DNA of 64,000 bases from JBARDN01 sp963755705 (GTDB lineage: Bacteria; Desulfobacterota; Binatia; Binatales; Binataceae). Location of the stretch: positions 310,001 to 374,000 of the forward strand of contig CAVWKW010000002.1 in NCBI GenBank assembly GCA_963755705.1. Direction: 5' to 3'. Numbering within the stretch: the first letter of the stretch is position 1; every line of letters starts with the position of its first letter. A model generated the notes under the pieces. The model made no database searches and was not told the DNA's origin. It was given only the letters and a program-made list of their open reading frames with translations. Below, piece after piece: positions 42,957 through 51,437 of this stretch. Both the position numbers and the translations under genes were made by a program.

Positions 42957-44515
42957 AACTCGACGCAGTCGCACTGGCTGTGATGAACAGCCGCCTCTCC
43001 GCGATTGCGGATGAGATGGGCGTGGTGCTCGGCCAGACCGCGTTTTCGCCCAATATCAAGGAGCGACGGGATTACTCGTGCGCGATCTTCGACTCGCGCG
43101 CGGAGCTGGTAGCGCAGGCGGCGCATATCCCCGTCCATCTCGGCTCGACTCCACTCTCGGTGCGCGCCGCCGTCGCGCGGCTGGACTTGCGCCCGGGCGA
43201 CGTCGCCGCGCTGAACGATCCGTTCGCGGGCGGAACCCATCTTCCGGATCTGACTGTCGTCACACCGATTTTCCTGGGCCGCGAGACGCGCCCGTTTGCG
43301 TACGCAGCGAACCGGGCGCATCACGCTGATATCGGCGGGATGGCGCCCGGATCGATGGCGCTCGCGACCGAAATTTACCAGGAGGGTTTCCGGCTGCCGC
43401 CGGTGAAGATCGTCGAGGCGGGCGGGATCTCGCGCGACGTGCTGGCGCTGTTCCTGGCGAACACTCGAGTGAGCGAGGAGCGTGAGGGCGACTTGCGCGC
43501 GCAGCTCGCGGCGCTGAGCGTCGGCGCGGACCGTTTGCGCGCGCTGGTCAAAACGACAGGTCGCCCAACGGTCACCTCCGCGATGAACGCGCTCAAGGAT
43601 TACTCCGCGCGGCTGATGGCGGCGGCGCTGGGTGAGTTGCCGCGCGGGACCTATCGCGCGCGAGATTTCCTCGACGACGACGGCGTCGGCGCGACACGTA
43701 TCCCGCTCGAGGTGGCGATCCGAATCGGCGGCGGACGCGCGATCGTCGATTTCACCGGCTCCGCGCCGCAGGTGCGTGGCTCGGTCAACGCCAACTACGC
43801 GATCACGCTTTCGGCAACCTTTTACGTGATGAAATGCCTCGCCACCGAGGCGGTGCCGGCCAACGAGGGCCTCATGCGCCCGATCGAGCTTGTCGCGCCG
43901 GAAGGATCGATCGTCAACGCACTGGCTCCCGCCGCGGTCGCGGGCGGCAACGTCGAGACCTCGCAGCGAATCGTCGATGTGCTGTTTCGGGCGCTCGCGA
44001 AGGCGGCACCGGACCGGATTCCCGCGGCAAGCTCGGGTTCGATGTCGAATCTCACGGTCGGTGGCTTCGATCGTTTTCGTGGGCGCCATTTTTCTTACTA
44101 CGAAACGATTGCGGGCGGCGCCGGGGCCGCGCCCGGAATTCCCGGCGCGTCGGGAATTCATACTCACATGACCAACACGCTGAACACGCCGATAGAGGCG
44201 CTCGAAGCGTATTATCCGATGCGGATAACCGAATACCGTATTCGGCGCGGATCGGGAGGACGTGGACGCGCGCGCGGCGGCGATGGATTGGTGCGCGAAC
44301 TCGAATGCCTGGTCGATTCGAGCGTGAGTCTACTGACCGAGCGCCGGACGATCGCGCCGTACGGACTCGCGGGTGGCGGCGATGGTGCAAAGGGCGCAAA
44401 TTTTTTGGTGCGCGCGGGCCGCAGGAAAAGACTACCCGGCAAAACCAACGCGTCGCTCGGCGCGGGCGACCGCGTGAGAATCGAAACCCCTGGCGGCGGC
44501 GGCTGGGGCCGCTAA
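42953..44515 (+). CDS. hyuB: Hydantoinase B/oxoprolinase family protein, HyuB-like subunit
   Basis: A 520-residue HyuB partner. Landmarks are MGVVLGQTAFSPNIKERRDY, SCAIFDSRAELVAQAAHIPV, HLGSTPLSVRAAV, DVAALNDPFAGGTHLPDLTV, ANRAHHADIGGMAPGSMAL and the C-terminal YPMRITEYRIRRGSGGRGRA and LERRTIAPYGLAGG-like LLTERRTIAPYGLAGGGDGA. Asp, His and Glu residues in these loops are the likely catalytic site. With HyuA it forms an ATP-dependent cyclic-amide hydrolase, exact substrate unknown. ATGA overlap with hyuA supports one complex. Confidence 0.93.
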   Translation: MKLDAVALAVMNSRLSAIADEMGVVLGQTAFSPNIKERRDYSCAIFDSRAELVAQAAHIPVHLGSTPLSVRAAVARLDLRPGDVAALNDPFAGGTHLPDLTVVTPIFLGRETRPFAYAANRAHHADIGGMAPGSMALATEIYQEGFRLPPVKIVEAGGISRDVLALFLANTRVSEEREGDLRAQLAALSVGADRLRALVKTTGRPTVTSAMNALKDYSARLMAAALGELPRGTYRARDFLDDDGVGATRIPLEVAIRIGGGRAIVDFTGSAPQVRGSVNANYAITLSATFYVMKCLATEAVPANEGLMRPIELVAPEGSIVNALAPAAVAGGNVETSQRIVDVLFRALAKAAPDRIPAASSGSMSNLTVGGFDRFRGRHFSYYETIAGGAGAAPGIPGASGIHTHMTNTLNTPIEALEAYYPMRITEYRIRRGSGGRGRARGGDGLVRELECLVDSSVSLLTERRTIAPYGLAGGGDGAKGANFLVRAGRRKRLPGKTNASLGAGDRVRIETPGGGGWGR

Positions 44516-44519
44516 GCGA

Positions 44520-45749
44520 TCATATTACTCCGTCCGCTTTGAGCCGTTTGCGCTCAGCCTCGCCGATACCGAGCGTTTCCAGGATCTCGTCGTTGTGCGC
44601 GCCGAGCGCCGCAGACCCGGTCCGGACGCGCGTCGGCGTGCGCGAGAATTTTGCCGCCGGACCGACGATCGGCGCACTCGCCCCGCCCTCCTGTGCGGTC
44701 GGCTGCAGCATGTCGCGCGACAATACGTGCGGATTGCTCGCCGCGTCCGCGTATGTCTGAACCGGTTCGCAAGCAATCGCTTCGCGCGCGCAGATCTCGA
44801 CCACCTGCTCGACCGTGCGTTCGGAGCACCATCGCGCAACCATCGCATTGCATTCGCCGCGATGCGTGATGCGCTTGGCGATCTGCGCATATTCCGGATC
44901 GTCACCAAGCTCGGGGCGGCCGACCAGGCGCGCCAGCACCTTCCAGTGCGAATCGAGCAGCGTCCCCAGCATCACGATTCCGTCGCGGCAATGAAACGTA
45001 TTCGCGGGCACCGAGAATCCGAACTCGTTGCCCATCCGCGGCGGCGCAATCCCCAGCGCCCCCAGCGTAGGATAGCCGTTCGATTGAAAGAGCATCGCGT
45101 CCAGCAGCGCGACGTCGCAATGCTGCCCCTCGCCGGTTACCGCGCGATGGCGCAGGGCTGCCAGGGCGGCGATCGCGCCGTGCAGTCCGGCCAGATCGTC
45201 GCACAGAAAAGTCGGCGCCTTGATCGGGCTGCCGTCGACGGCGCCGTTGAGCGACATGAAACCGGACAGCGCTTGCGCCAGCGGATCGTACGCGACCCGA
45301 TCGTGAATCGGGCCGAACTGCCCGAAGCCGCTGATTGAAACATAGATGATGTCGGGTTTGATCCGGCGGCATTCGGCGAACCCGACACCCCATTTGTCGA
45401 GCGTACCGGGACGAAAGTTCTGCACGACAATATCGCTGCGCTGCGCAAGTGCAATAAAAATGTCGCGGCCTCGCGGGGTGCGCAGATCGAGCGTCAGGCT
45501 GCGCTTGTTCCGGTTGACGGTAGCCTGCGCGAAACTGACCGGCGGATTGGTATTCGGCAGAAATGGCGGCAGGCGGCGCGCGACTTCGCCGTGCGGATCT
45601 TCGACCTTGATCACGTCGGCGCCAAGATCGGCGAGCACGCACGCGCACATCGGTCCGGCCCAACTGGTGGTCGCTTCGAGGACGCGCACGCCGGCAAGCG
45701 GCCCCGGAATATCGCTGCGCGCGTCGCGAAAGAATTCGGATTTTTCCAT
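44520..45749 (-). CDS. CaiB/BaiF family III CoA-transferase
   Basis: A 409-residue family III CoA-transferase. Segments are LAGVRVLEATTSWAGPMCAC, LADLGADVIKVEDPHGEVAR, NRNKRSLTLDLRTPRGRDIF, SDIVVQNFRPGTLDKWGVGF and DIIYVSISGFGQFGPIHDRV. HCDVALLDAMLFQSNGYPTL carries the conserved Asp that forms the acyl intermediate in the family. The start ATG follows a GT-rich spacer; it runs toward hyuB and ends five bases from it. Substrate is unknown. Confidence 0.93.
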   Translation of the reverse strand: MEKSEFFRDARSDIPGPLAGVRVLEATTSWAGPMCACVLADLGADVIKVEDPHGEVARRLPPFLPNTNPPVSFAQATVNRNKRSLTLDLRTPRGRDIFIALAQRSDIVVQNFRPGTLDKWGVGFAECRRIKPDIIYVSISGFGQFGPIHDRVAYDPLAQALSGFMSLNGAVDGSPIKAPTFLCDDLAGLHGAIAALAALRHRAVTGEGQHCDVALLDAMLFQSNGYPTLGALGIAPPRMGNEFGFSVPANTFHCRDGIVMLGTLLDSHWKVLARLVGRPELGDDPEYAQIAKRITHRGECNAMVARWCSERTVEQVVEICAREAIACEPVQTYADAASNPHVLSRDMLQPTAQEGGASAPIVGPAAKFSRTPTRVRTGSAALGAHNDEILETLGIGEAERKRLKADGVI

Positions 45750-45879
45750 CGCCGCTTACTCCCTCGAAATCACTCGCGAATCCTACTGCGCGCGCACGCC
45801 GAACAACAATCGCCTCGATGGCGCGGCGGCAGGCGCGCGCGTAGGTTTAGATGAGCGCGTATTGAGAGGAAAAATAGCG

Positions 45880-46290
45880 ATGGCGGAAGCGCAGTTTTAT
45901 GTCGGCGTGCATGGGGTGATCGCGAATCGCGGACGGATGCTGGTGCTGCGGCGTGCGCCAACTATGCGCTACGCTCCGGGAGCGTGGGATCTTCCGGGCG
46001 GTCATCTGGCGATCGGCGAGAGCGCCGAAGAGTGTCTGCTACGCGAGGCGAAAGAGGAAACCGCGCTCGACGTCGCACTGGAAGGGTTGCTCGGGGTCAA
46101 CACGATGGTCGGCGCGCCCTATCTGCAGGTGATTTACGCGTGCCGGCTGAGTGTTTATCAGGGTGTGCGCCTGCGGGCCGACGAGCACGTCGAATCTTCA
46201 TGGATGAAGCCCGAGGAGCTTCGCGCGATCGACACGATTCCGTACCTGGCCCAGATTCTGAAGCGCGGAATGCTCGCGTATGTGAAGTAA
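45880..46290 (+). CDS. NUDIX hydrolase
   Basis: A 136-residue Nudix protein. ATG 45880 follows GAGAGGAAAA; a much longer frame upstream belongs to the antisense of the CoA-transferase and was rejected. The Nudix box is GHLAIGESAEECLLREAKEE followed by TAL, matching G-x5-E-x7-REUxEE except that the final Gly is Ala. DLPGG precedes it. The small size and lack of other domains do not specify a nucleotide; MutT/ADP-ribose-type substrates are possible. Confidence 0.88.
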   Translation: MAEAQFYVGVHGVIANRGRMLVLRRAPTMRYAPGAWDLPGGHLAIGESAEECLLREAKEETALDVALEGLLGVNTMVGAPYLQVIYACRLSVYQGVRLRADEHVESSWMKPEELRAIDTIPYLAQILKRGMLAYVK

Positions 46291-46300
46291 AGCCGCAACG

Positions 46301-47281
46301 TTATTTCTTCCGCACCAGCATCCTGCCGCGCCAGTAGCCGAAGAAGTTCGCGCATTCGAGTTCATGATAGATCGCGCGTTCGGAATCGCCGCGCACGGCG
46401 GCCGCGGCCAATCGGGCAGCATTGCGGATCAGTTTGCCGGCATGATTATGGTGCCGCCCGCCGGCGAATGCGCTGCCGACACCGTACGCGAAGCTCTTGC
46501 GGCGCAGGTACGCGCGCGTCATCCGCTCGGCGGGAATCAAATGATTCACGATCGCGCGCGGCGCGAAACCCATCCGTCCGCCGCCGGCTATTATTCGTGC
46601 AAATAGTTCAGTGTCCTCACCCGACATCGGATTGCCGCCGACATTGCCGAGATCCTCGCGGAAATTTCCGAAACGCGTAAGCGCGTCGCGCCGGAGTCCT
46701 ACGTTAGCGCTGAAATAGTTGGCAAGATTCTCCGCGCGCTCGGCCGGTTCGACTTCGATTCTTTCGCGGTCGTGCACCGCCAGCTTGACCCACAGGCTGC
46801 GCCCGAGCCACGGCGGCGGCGCGCAGGTCCATCGCGGCAGCACCATCCCGCACGCGCCGTCGAGCTCGCGCGCCGTGAGCGCGGAGAGCATCTCGAGCGC
46901 CCACGAAGTCTCGGCCAGCGCGTCATCGTCGATAAAAAAAATGAACTCCGACTTCGACTCGGCAATCGCCCGGTTGCGGGCGAAACTCGAGCCCAGGCGA
47001 GTTTCAAAAACGCGGCGGACCGCGAAGCGCGCAGATTTCGCGCAGACCTCGACGGCGGCGGGCGTGGCGTCGGTCGAGCCGTTATCGACGACAATACAAT
47101 CGAGCTCGGCGCCTGGCGGAATCGCGAGTGCTGCGACACTGCCGAGCGTGGCGCTCAGAGTGGCGGCGCGGTTATGCGTCGGAATCGCGATCGTGATCGT
47201 GGTTGCCAAGTTGATAGCGCCGCGAGTCAGGCGCAGTCCCAATAATAGCCGAACCGCGCCGGCCGCCGGAAATTCCGGCAT
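46301..47281 (-). CDS. Glycosyltransferase family 2
   Basis: A 326-residue GT2 enzyme if the first start is used. The conserved fold begins at TTITIAIPTHNRAATLSATL, so a start near 47209 (TTG) is also plausible. Core motifs are CIVVDNGSTDATPAAV, LGSSFARNRAIAES and the metal-binding FIFFIDDDALAETSWALEML. NPMSGEDTELFARIIAGGG carries the acidic motif near the catalytic site. Later residues (FAYGVGSAFAGGRHHNHAGK) are basic and may face the membrane. The sugar and acceptor are unknown. It stands apart from the LPS operon. Confidence 0.85.
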   Translation of the reverse strand: MPEFPAAGAVRLLLGLRLTRGAINLATTITIAIPTHNRAATLSATLGSVAALAIPPGAELDCIVVDNGSTDATPAAVEVCAKSARFAVRRVFETRLGSSFARNRAIAESKSEFIFFIDDDALAETSWALEMLSALTARELDGACGMVLPRWTCAPPPWLGRSLWVKLAVHDRERIEVEPAERAENLANYFSANVGLRRDALTRFGNFREDLGNVGGNPMSGEDTELFARIIAGGGRMGFAPRAIVNHLIPAERMTRAYLRRKSFAYGVGSAFAGGRHHNHAGKLIRNAARLAAAAVRGDSERAIYHELECANFFGYWRGRMLVRKK

Positions 47282-47319
47282 GCGGGCGCGGTTCGGGATA
47301 CTGTCAGCAGTCGCGCAGC

Positions 47320-48504
47320 CTACTTGTTCTGCGGCGGAGGTGGCGGCGGAAGCGACGCTTGCGACGGCGCTCCGCCCGCGGCCGGAGATGCGGCAGCAGC
47401 GGGCGTTGCCGTCTCCGACGGTGTCGGGGTCGGCGGCTTCGGCAGCGGCGCGCTCGATTGCGTGAATACTATCGACGTCACATTGAGGTCAGGGGTGGCC
47501 TTCTGCTGAATGTCGGGGGGCGCGGTGAGCTTGAAGCCAAAGCTGCGAGTCTCGCCGGGAACGAACGGCAGAACCGGACGGGCGAAATCCGTGAACTCCA
47601 GCGGTGTCGCGATCGGGACGTGAACCTCGCTGAAGACCTGCTGCTTCTTTTTGCCCTTGCCTTCCGAATAGGTGACGGTAAATTGAACTTCGTCGATAGC
47701 CTTGTCCCCGCTGTTGGTCATCTTGCCGAAGATCGCGGGCACGCGTGACGCCGACATCTTCATATCCACGTCAGACAGCATGATCTTTGGAATATATGCC
47801 TGCGCGTCGGGAATCTGGTTCTTCGCGTTCTGAACGTCGGTGAGCTCGCGATTGTAGATGAATTTGGTGCCGGCGTTGCCGGTGGCCTGCTCCTTGTCGA
47901 GCTCGGCGATCGCCTGCTGGTAGAGGCCGATCGCCTTGTCGTAGTCATGCTGATGGTACGCGGAGATCGCGTCGGTGTGGATTTTCTTGATCTTGTCCTG
48001 GGCCGGAAAATCAACGAACACTTTCCATTCACCGCCCTGCTGCAGCAACGCGATATTGTCGTCGTAGGTCAGCTTGGGGTAGGTCTTATCGTTGATCTGC
48101 TTTTGCGCGACCGAGTCCGGCGTATCGTTGGGTCCAAGCGTCGCATCGATCGTGCGCTCCCACAGTGGTAGGTCGGGCCGCGTCACATGCACCACGACGT
48201 TGGCCTTGTCGCCGTCAACCTTGGTGTCGCCAACTTCGAAATCGACGGCGTGCAGGATGGTCTTGAACCAGTCCTTGCTGACGTCGGGCGCAAGCGGAAT
48301 CTCACTCAGGAACTGGTCCATCGTACGATCCACCTGATCCTGATGCGTCAGTGCCTGGTAGCAGGCCGGGTAGTTAAACAGCTTTAGTGAATCGAGGTAG
48401 TTCGAGGCTGCGCGCTGCGGGGTATGACCGCATCCGACGAATATTACCGCGCACAACGCCGCTATCGCGAAGCTTCTGGTTCGAACAGGTTTGGTAATCT
48501 TCAA
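47320..48504 (-). CDS. Lipoprotein of unknown function with a proline-rich C-terminus
   Basis: A lipoprotein of about 394 residues. TTG 48504, preceded by GGAGGTG at good distance, gives a short signal (SFAIAALCAVIFVGC) with lipobox FVGC; a TTG eight codons upstream lacks such a site. The N-terminal part (SNYLDSLKLFNYPACYQALT) resembles DUF4878-type stress or transport lipoproteins. The middle has a helical TPR-like segment (HQHDYDKAIGLYQQAIAELD). A beta-rich region follows (FGKMTNSGDKAIDEVQFTVT), similar to domains that follow membrane-anchored repeats. The last 50 residues are Pro/Ala-rich. Function is unknown. Confidence 0.72.
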   Translation of the reverse strand: MKITKPVRTRSFAIAALCAVIFVGCGHTPQRAASNYLDSLKLFNYPACYQALTHQDQVDRTMDQFLSEIPLAPDVSKDWFKTILHAVDFEVGDTKVDGDKANVVVHVTRPDLPLWERTIDATLGPNDTPDSVAQKQINDKTYPKLTYDDNIALLQQGGEWKVFVDFPAQDKIKKIHTDAISAYHQHDYDKAIGLYQQAIAELDKEQATGNAGTKFIYNRELTDVQNAKNQIPDAQAYIPKIMLSDVDMKMSASRVPAIFGKMTNSGDKAIDEVQFTVTYSEGKGKKKQQVFSEVHVPIATPLEFTDFARPVLPFVPGETRSFGFKLTAPPDIQQKATPDLNVTSIVFTQSSAPLPKPPTPTPSETATPAAAASPAAGGAPSQASLPPPPPPQNK

Positions 48505-48585
48505 GAAACCCACCTCCACGGTCGGCAAACGCTAGGATTCTAATGTCTCGGCGGTCAAAAACAAGGGCGTGCGCCAGGCTTCGCT

Positions 48586-48984
48586 CTATGCCTGCGCCGG
48601 CATCTGCTTGAGCTCGACGACGTTCCCCTCCGGATCGCGCACGTAAAGCGACAGTCCCATCCCGCGCGCTCCATAGCGCTGGACGGGTTCGCCCATCACT
48701 TCGACTTCGCTTTGCCGGAGCTCGGCGGCCAAGGCGAAGAGATCGCGAACTTCGATGCCTAGGCAAAAGTGATCGACATTCGCCCCGTCGTCTGCGCGCG
48801 GATGCTCGGCGGGAAGCAGGTCGATCATGCCATGTCCCGCGCGCAGCTGTATCAATCCAAGTTGTGCGATCCTCCGTTCTTCGGTGAGGCCCAGAACGCG
48901 AGTGTAGAAATCCAGCGTGCGTTCGAGCGCACGGCATCGCAGCACGACGTGATCCAGTTCCGCGACTTTCAGCTCTGCGGGCAT
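48586..48984 (-). CDS. VOC family protein (glyoxalase/dioxygenase fold)
   Basis: A 132-residue vicinal-oxygen-chelate protein. It has ELDHVVLRCRALERTLDFYT, VLGLTEERR, GHGMIDLLPAEHP, VDHFCLGIEVRDL and LYVRDPEGNVVELKQM. His11-type and His of VDHF and the final Glu form the usual metal-binding set. The reaction cannot be assigned. It sits between the lipoprotein and the persulfide-dioxygenase-like gene, all on the minus strand, without obvious overlap. Confidence 0.9.
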   Translation of the reverse strand: MPAELKVAELDHVVLRCRALERTLDFYTRVLGLTEERRIAQLGLIQLRAGHGMIDLLPAEHPRADDGANVDHFCLGIEVRDLFALAAELRQSEVEVMGEPVQRYGARGMGLSLYVRDPEGNVVELKQMPAQA

Positions 48985-49017
48985 ATTGATTGTTCCCTTG
49001 TCAGGCGCTGCTTCTTT

Positions 49018-50067
49018 TCAGCGCTCGACCGGCATCCTCGCGTCCACCCATTCGAGCATCCCACCCTTAAGATTCCAAACTCGATCAAACCCGAGACCGG
49101 TCAAAATCGCGGCCGCAGTGGCGCTGCGAACGCCGACTCTGCAGATCGCGACGATATCGCGCTGGCGAAATTGCATGAGTTCGCCAGCCCGATCGGCCAA
49201 TTCTGCCAGCGGAAAGAGAATCGCACCCGCAATATGGCCCAGCTCGCCGTGGAATTCGCCAGCCTCGCGCACATCGATCAACACTGGCGGGTTCGCACCG
49301 CCGATCTTGTCGCAAAGCTCCGGCGGCGAGAGTTGGTGAACGGCATTGAGTTGCGCAAGATCCGGGAATTTTATCTGTCCCGCCTCGACCTCGGACTGAT
49401 TCGGCTGTAACGCTTCCTGGATTCCGTCGGGCAGCGGCAGTCCAAGATTGGACATTATCGCGACATACTCTGCGCGGGTCTTTCCCGCCAGCCGCGGGTT
49501 CGATCGCTTTTCCTCGCCAATCGTTGATTGCTTGTGGCCGCGGTAATCATGCGCGGGCAGAACGATCGTCGCATCGGGCAGCGTGAATAATCGGGTGACA
49601 ATCGAATCGTATTGCTGGGCCGCCTCGCCGCCGGCGAAATCCGCGCGTCCGGTTCCATGGATCAGCAGGCAATCGCCAGTGAGCACATGCCCGTCCGCCT
49701 GGAGGCTTATCGAATCGGGGGTGTGGCCGGGCGTATAAAGCACACGCAAGACCGTATCGCCGAGCGCAAGCGTCTGCCCATCCTCGACGTGAATCGCAAC
49801 CTGCGGCGACGGCGCCTGACGATGCATTACGACCGCCGCTCCGGTCAGCTCCGAGAGCTCGGTCGCGCCGCTGCGGTGATCGGCATGAGTGTGGGTGTCG
49901 ATGATGAACTCGAGCTCGAGCCGGTAGTACGCCAGAACGCCAAGGTAGCGCGCGATTTCATCGCGCCGCGGATCCACCAGCGCCGCTTTGCGCGCCGCGC
50001 GCGACGCAATTAGATAGCATTTGCATTTGGCGTAATTGAGCTCAAGCAAGAGCAGCGAGTCGCTCAT
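49018..50067 (-). CDS. ETHE1-like persulfide dioxygenase fused to a rhodanese domain
   Basis: A 349-residue fusion. The N-terminal metallo-beta-lactamase fold has His59-Thr-His61-Ala-Asp63-His64 (THTHADH), His115 in TPGHTPDS, Asp132 in LTGDCLLI and His173 in LPAHDY, the set of an ETHE1-type iron enzyme. The C-terminal rhodanese domain (about 250-349) has VLIDVREAGEFHGELGHIAG and the active-site Cys309 in AICRVGVRS. The combined enzyme would oxidise glutathione persulfide to sulfite and move sulfane sulfur. An anion permease gene starts 138 bases away on the opposite strand. Confidence 0.92.
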   Translation of the reverse strand: MSDSLLLLELNYAKCKCYLIASRAARKAALVDPRRDEIARYLGVLAYYRLELEFIIDTHTHADHRSGATELSELTGAAVVMHRQAPSPQVAIHVEDGQTLALGDTVLRVLYTPGHTPDSISLQADGHVLTGDCLLIHGTGRADFAGGEAAQQYDSIVTRLFTLPDATIVLPAHDYRGHKQSTIGEEKRSNPRLAGKTRAEYVAIMSNLGLPLPDGIQEALQPNQSEVEAGQIKFPDLAQLNAVHQLSPPELCDKIGGANPPVLIDVREAGEFHGELGHIAGAILFPLAELADRAGELMQFRQRDIVAICRVGVRSATAAAILTGLGFDRVWNLKGGMLEWVDARMPVER

Positions 50068-50204
50068 GGTTTGGCACTATATCGCCGTGCGCCGGCTAGT
50101 GTGAACCATCAATTTGCCGCTTGATTACCGGCAGCGCAGCCCAGATTATGAGGAACCGGCGGGCGCTGAATCCACCAGCTGATAAGAAAAATCCTCCACC
50201 TCTG

Positions 50205-51437
50205 ATGAATCCACACAGCGCAATAGCGCTCGCGATTTTCGCGCTGACTTACTTCGTTATCGCCGTCGGCAAGCTGCCGTTCCTGCGCATCGACCGCACC
50301 GGCGCCGCGCTGGCGGGCGCGGTCGCGATGGTTGCGGCAGGCGTGCTGTCCGAACAAGCGACGGTCAGCGCGATTGACTTCCACACCATCGCGCTATTGC
50401 TCGGGATGATGATCGTAGTCGCGAATCTGCGGCTGTCGGGCGCGTTTCAACTCTTCGCGCGCGCTCTGCTCGACCGCGCCGAGACCGGCTACGGCCTGCT
50501 GGCGATGACGGTGGCGGTGTCGGGAGTGCTCGCGGCGTTTTTCATCAACGACGTTGTCTGCCTGGCGCTGACGCCCCTGTTGATCGACGCGACCGAGATG
50601 CTGGGCGCCGAGCCAGTGCCGTTTCTGCTCGCACTCGCGACTGCGAGCAATATCGGCAGCGCCGCCACGATCACCGGCAATCCGCAAAACATGATCGTCG
50701 CGGGCTTTGCGCATCTCGGATACGTGCCGTTCGCGATTCACCTGGCGCCATCGGCGATCCTCGGATTAGTGATCGACTTCGCGATCCTTGCTTTCGTCTA
50801 TCGTGGATCGCTAGGAAAACTGCATCGCACCGGCGGAGCCGAGACACCTGAGCTTCCGGACGCGAACCGTTTCCTGATGATCAAATCCACCGCAGTTGCG
50901 ATTGCCGCGCTGGGTTTGTTCGTCGCCGGCTTTCCGACCCACCTGGTGGCGATGGGTGCGGGCGTGCTGCTGCTGTTCACCCGCCGAATCAAACCCGAAA
51001 GGGTGTACGCGTTGATTGACTGGACGATGCTCGCGATGTTCACGGGGCTATTCATCGTGGTGGCAGGGTTTCAGACCACCGGGCTCCAGGACGACATCAT
51101 CAAATGGGCCGGCGTGCGGGCGCTGTCGAATCCTTTAACACTTTCCGCCGTGACCGCGCTGCTCTCGAACCTCGTGAGCAACGTGCCCGCAGTGCTGCTG
51201 TTTCGCCCGCTCTATCCGTTGCTTGGCGGCACGCGGGAAATCGCGCTGGTGATCGCGAGCTCGAGCACGATGGCGGGAAATCTGACTGTCGTGGGATCGA
51301 TGGCGAACCTGATCGTGATCGAGCAGGCGCGCGCACGCGGAGTCCTGATAAGTTTCGGTGATTATCTGCGGGTGGGTTTGCCGATCGCGATCCTGACGCT
51401 GCTGGTTAATGCTGCGATTGTGGCGTTGCGCTTCTGA
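50205..51437 (+). CDS. ArsB/NhaD/SLC13-type anion permease
   Basis: A 410-residue polytopic transporter of the ion transporter superfamily. ATG 50205 (MNPHSAIALAIFALTYFVIA) is chosen because an upstream extension is hydrophilic and unlike the family. About ten hydrophobic segments are visible. Conserved loops are GVLAAFFINDVVCLALTPLL, LATASNIGSAATITGNPQNM and the C-terminal LLSNLVSNVPAVLLFRPLY and STMAGNLTVVGSMANLIVIE. These two repeated helix-loop regions form the transport site. Candidate substrates are arsenite, sulfate/sulfite-like anions or citrate. It converges with thiI, overlapping it by 32 bases. Confidence 0.88.
   Translation: MNPHSAIALAIFALTYFVIAVGKLPFLRIDRTGAALAGAVAMVAAGVLSEQATVSAIDFHTIALLLGMMIVVANLRLSGAFQLFARALLDRAETGYGLLAMTVAVSGVLAAFFINDVVCLALTPLLIDATEMLGAEPVPFLLALATASNIGSAATITGNPQNMIVAGFAHLGYVPFAIHLAPSAILGLVIDFAILAFVYRGSLGKLHRTGGAETPELPDANRFLMIKSTAVAIAALGLFVAGFPTHLVAMGAGVLLLFTRRIKPERVYALIDWTMLAMFTGLFIVVAGFQTTGLQDDIIKWAGVRALSNPLTLSAVTALLSNLVSNVPAVLLFRPLYPLLGGTREIALVIASSSTMAGNLTVVGSMANLIVIEQARARGVLISFGDYLRVGLPIAILTLLVNAAIVALRF

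Noticed and set aside
42923..44167. Long minus-strand open frame (414 codons) across hyuB
   Set aside because: Antisense shadow; hyuB is fully supported by motifs and by overlap with hyuA.
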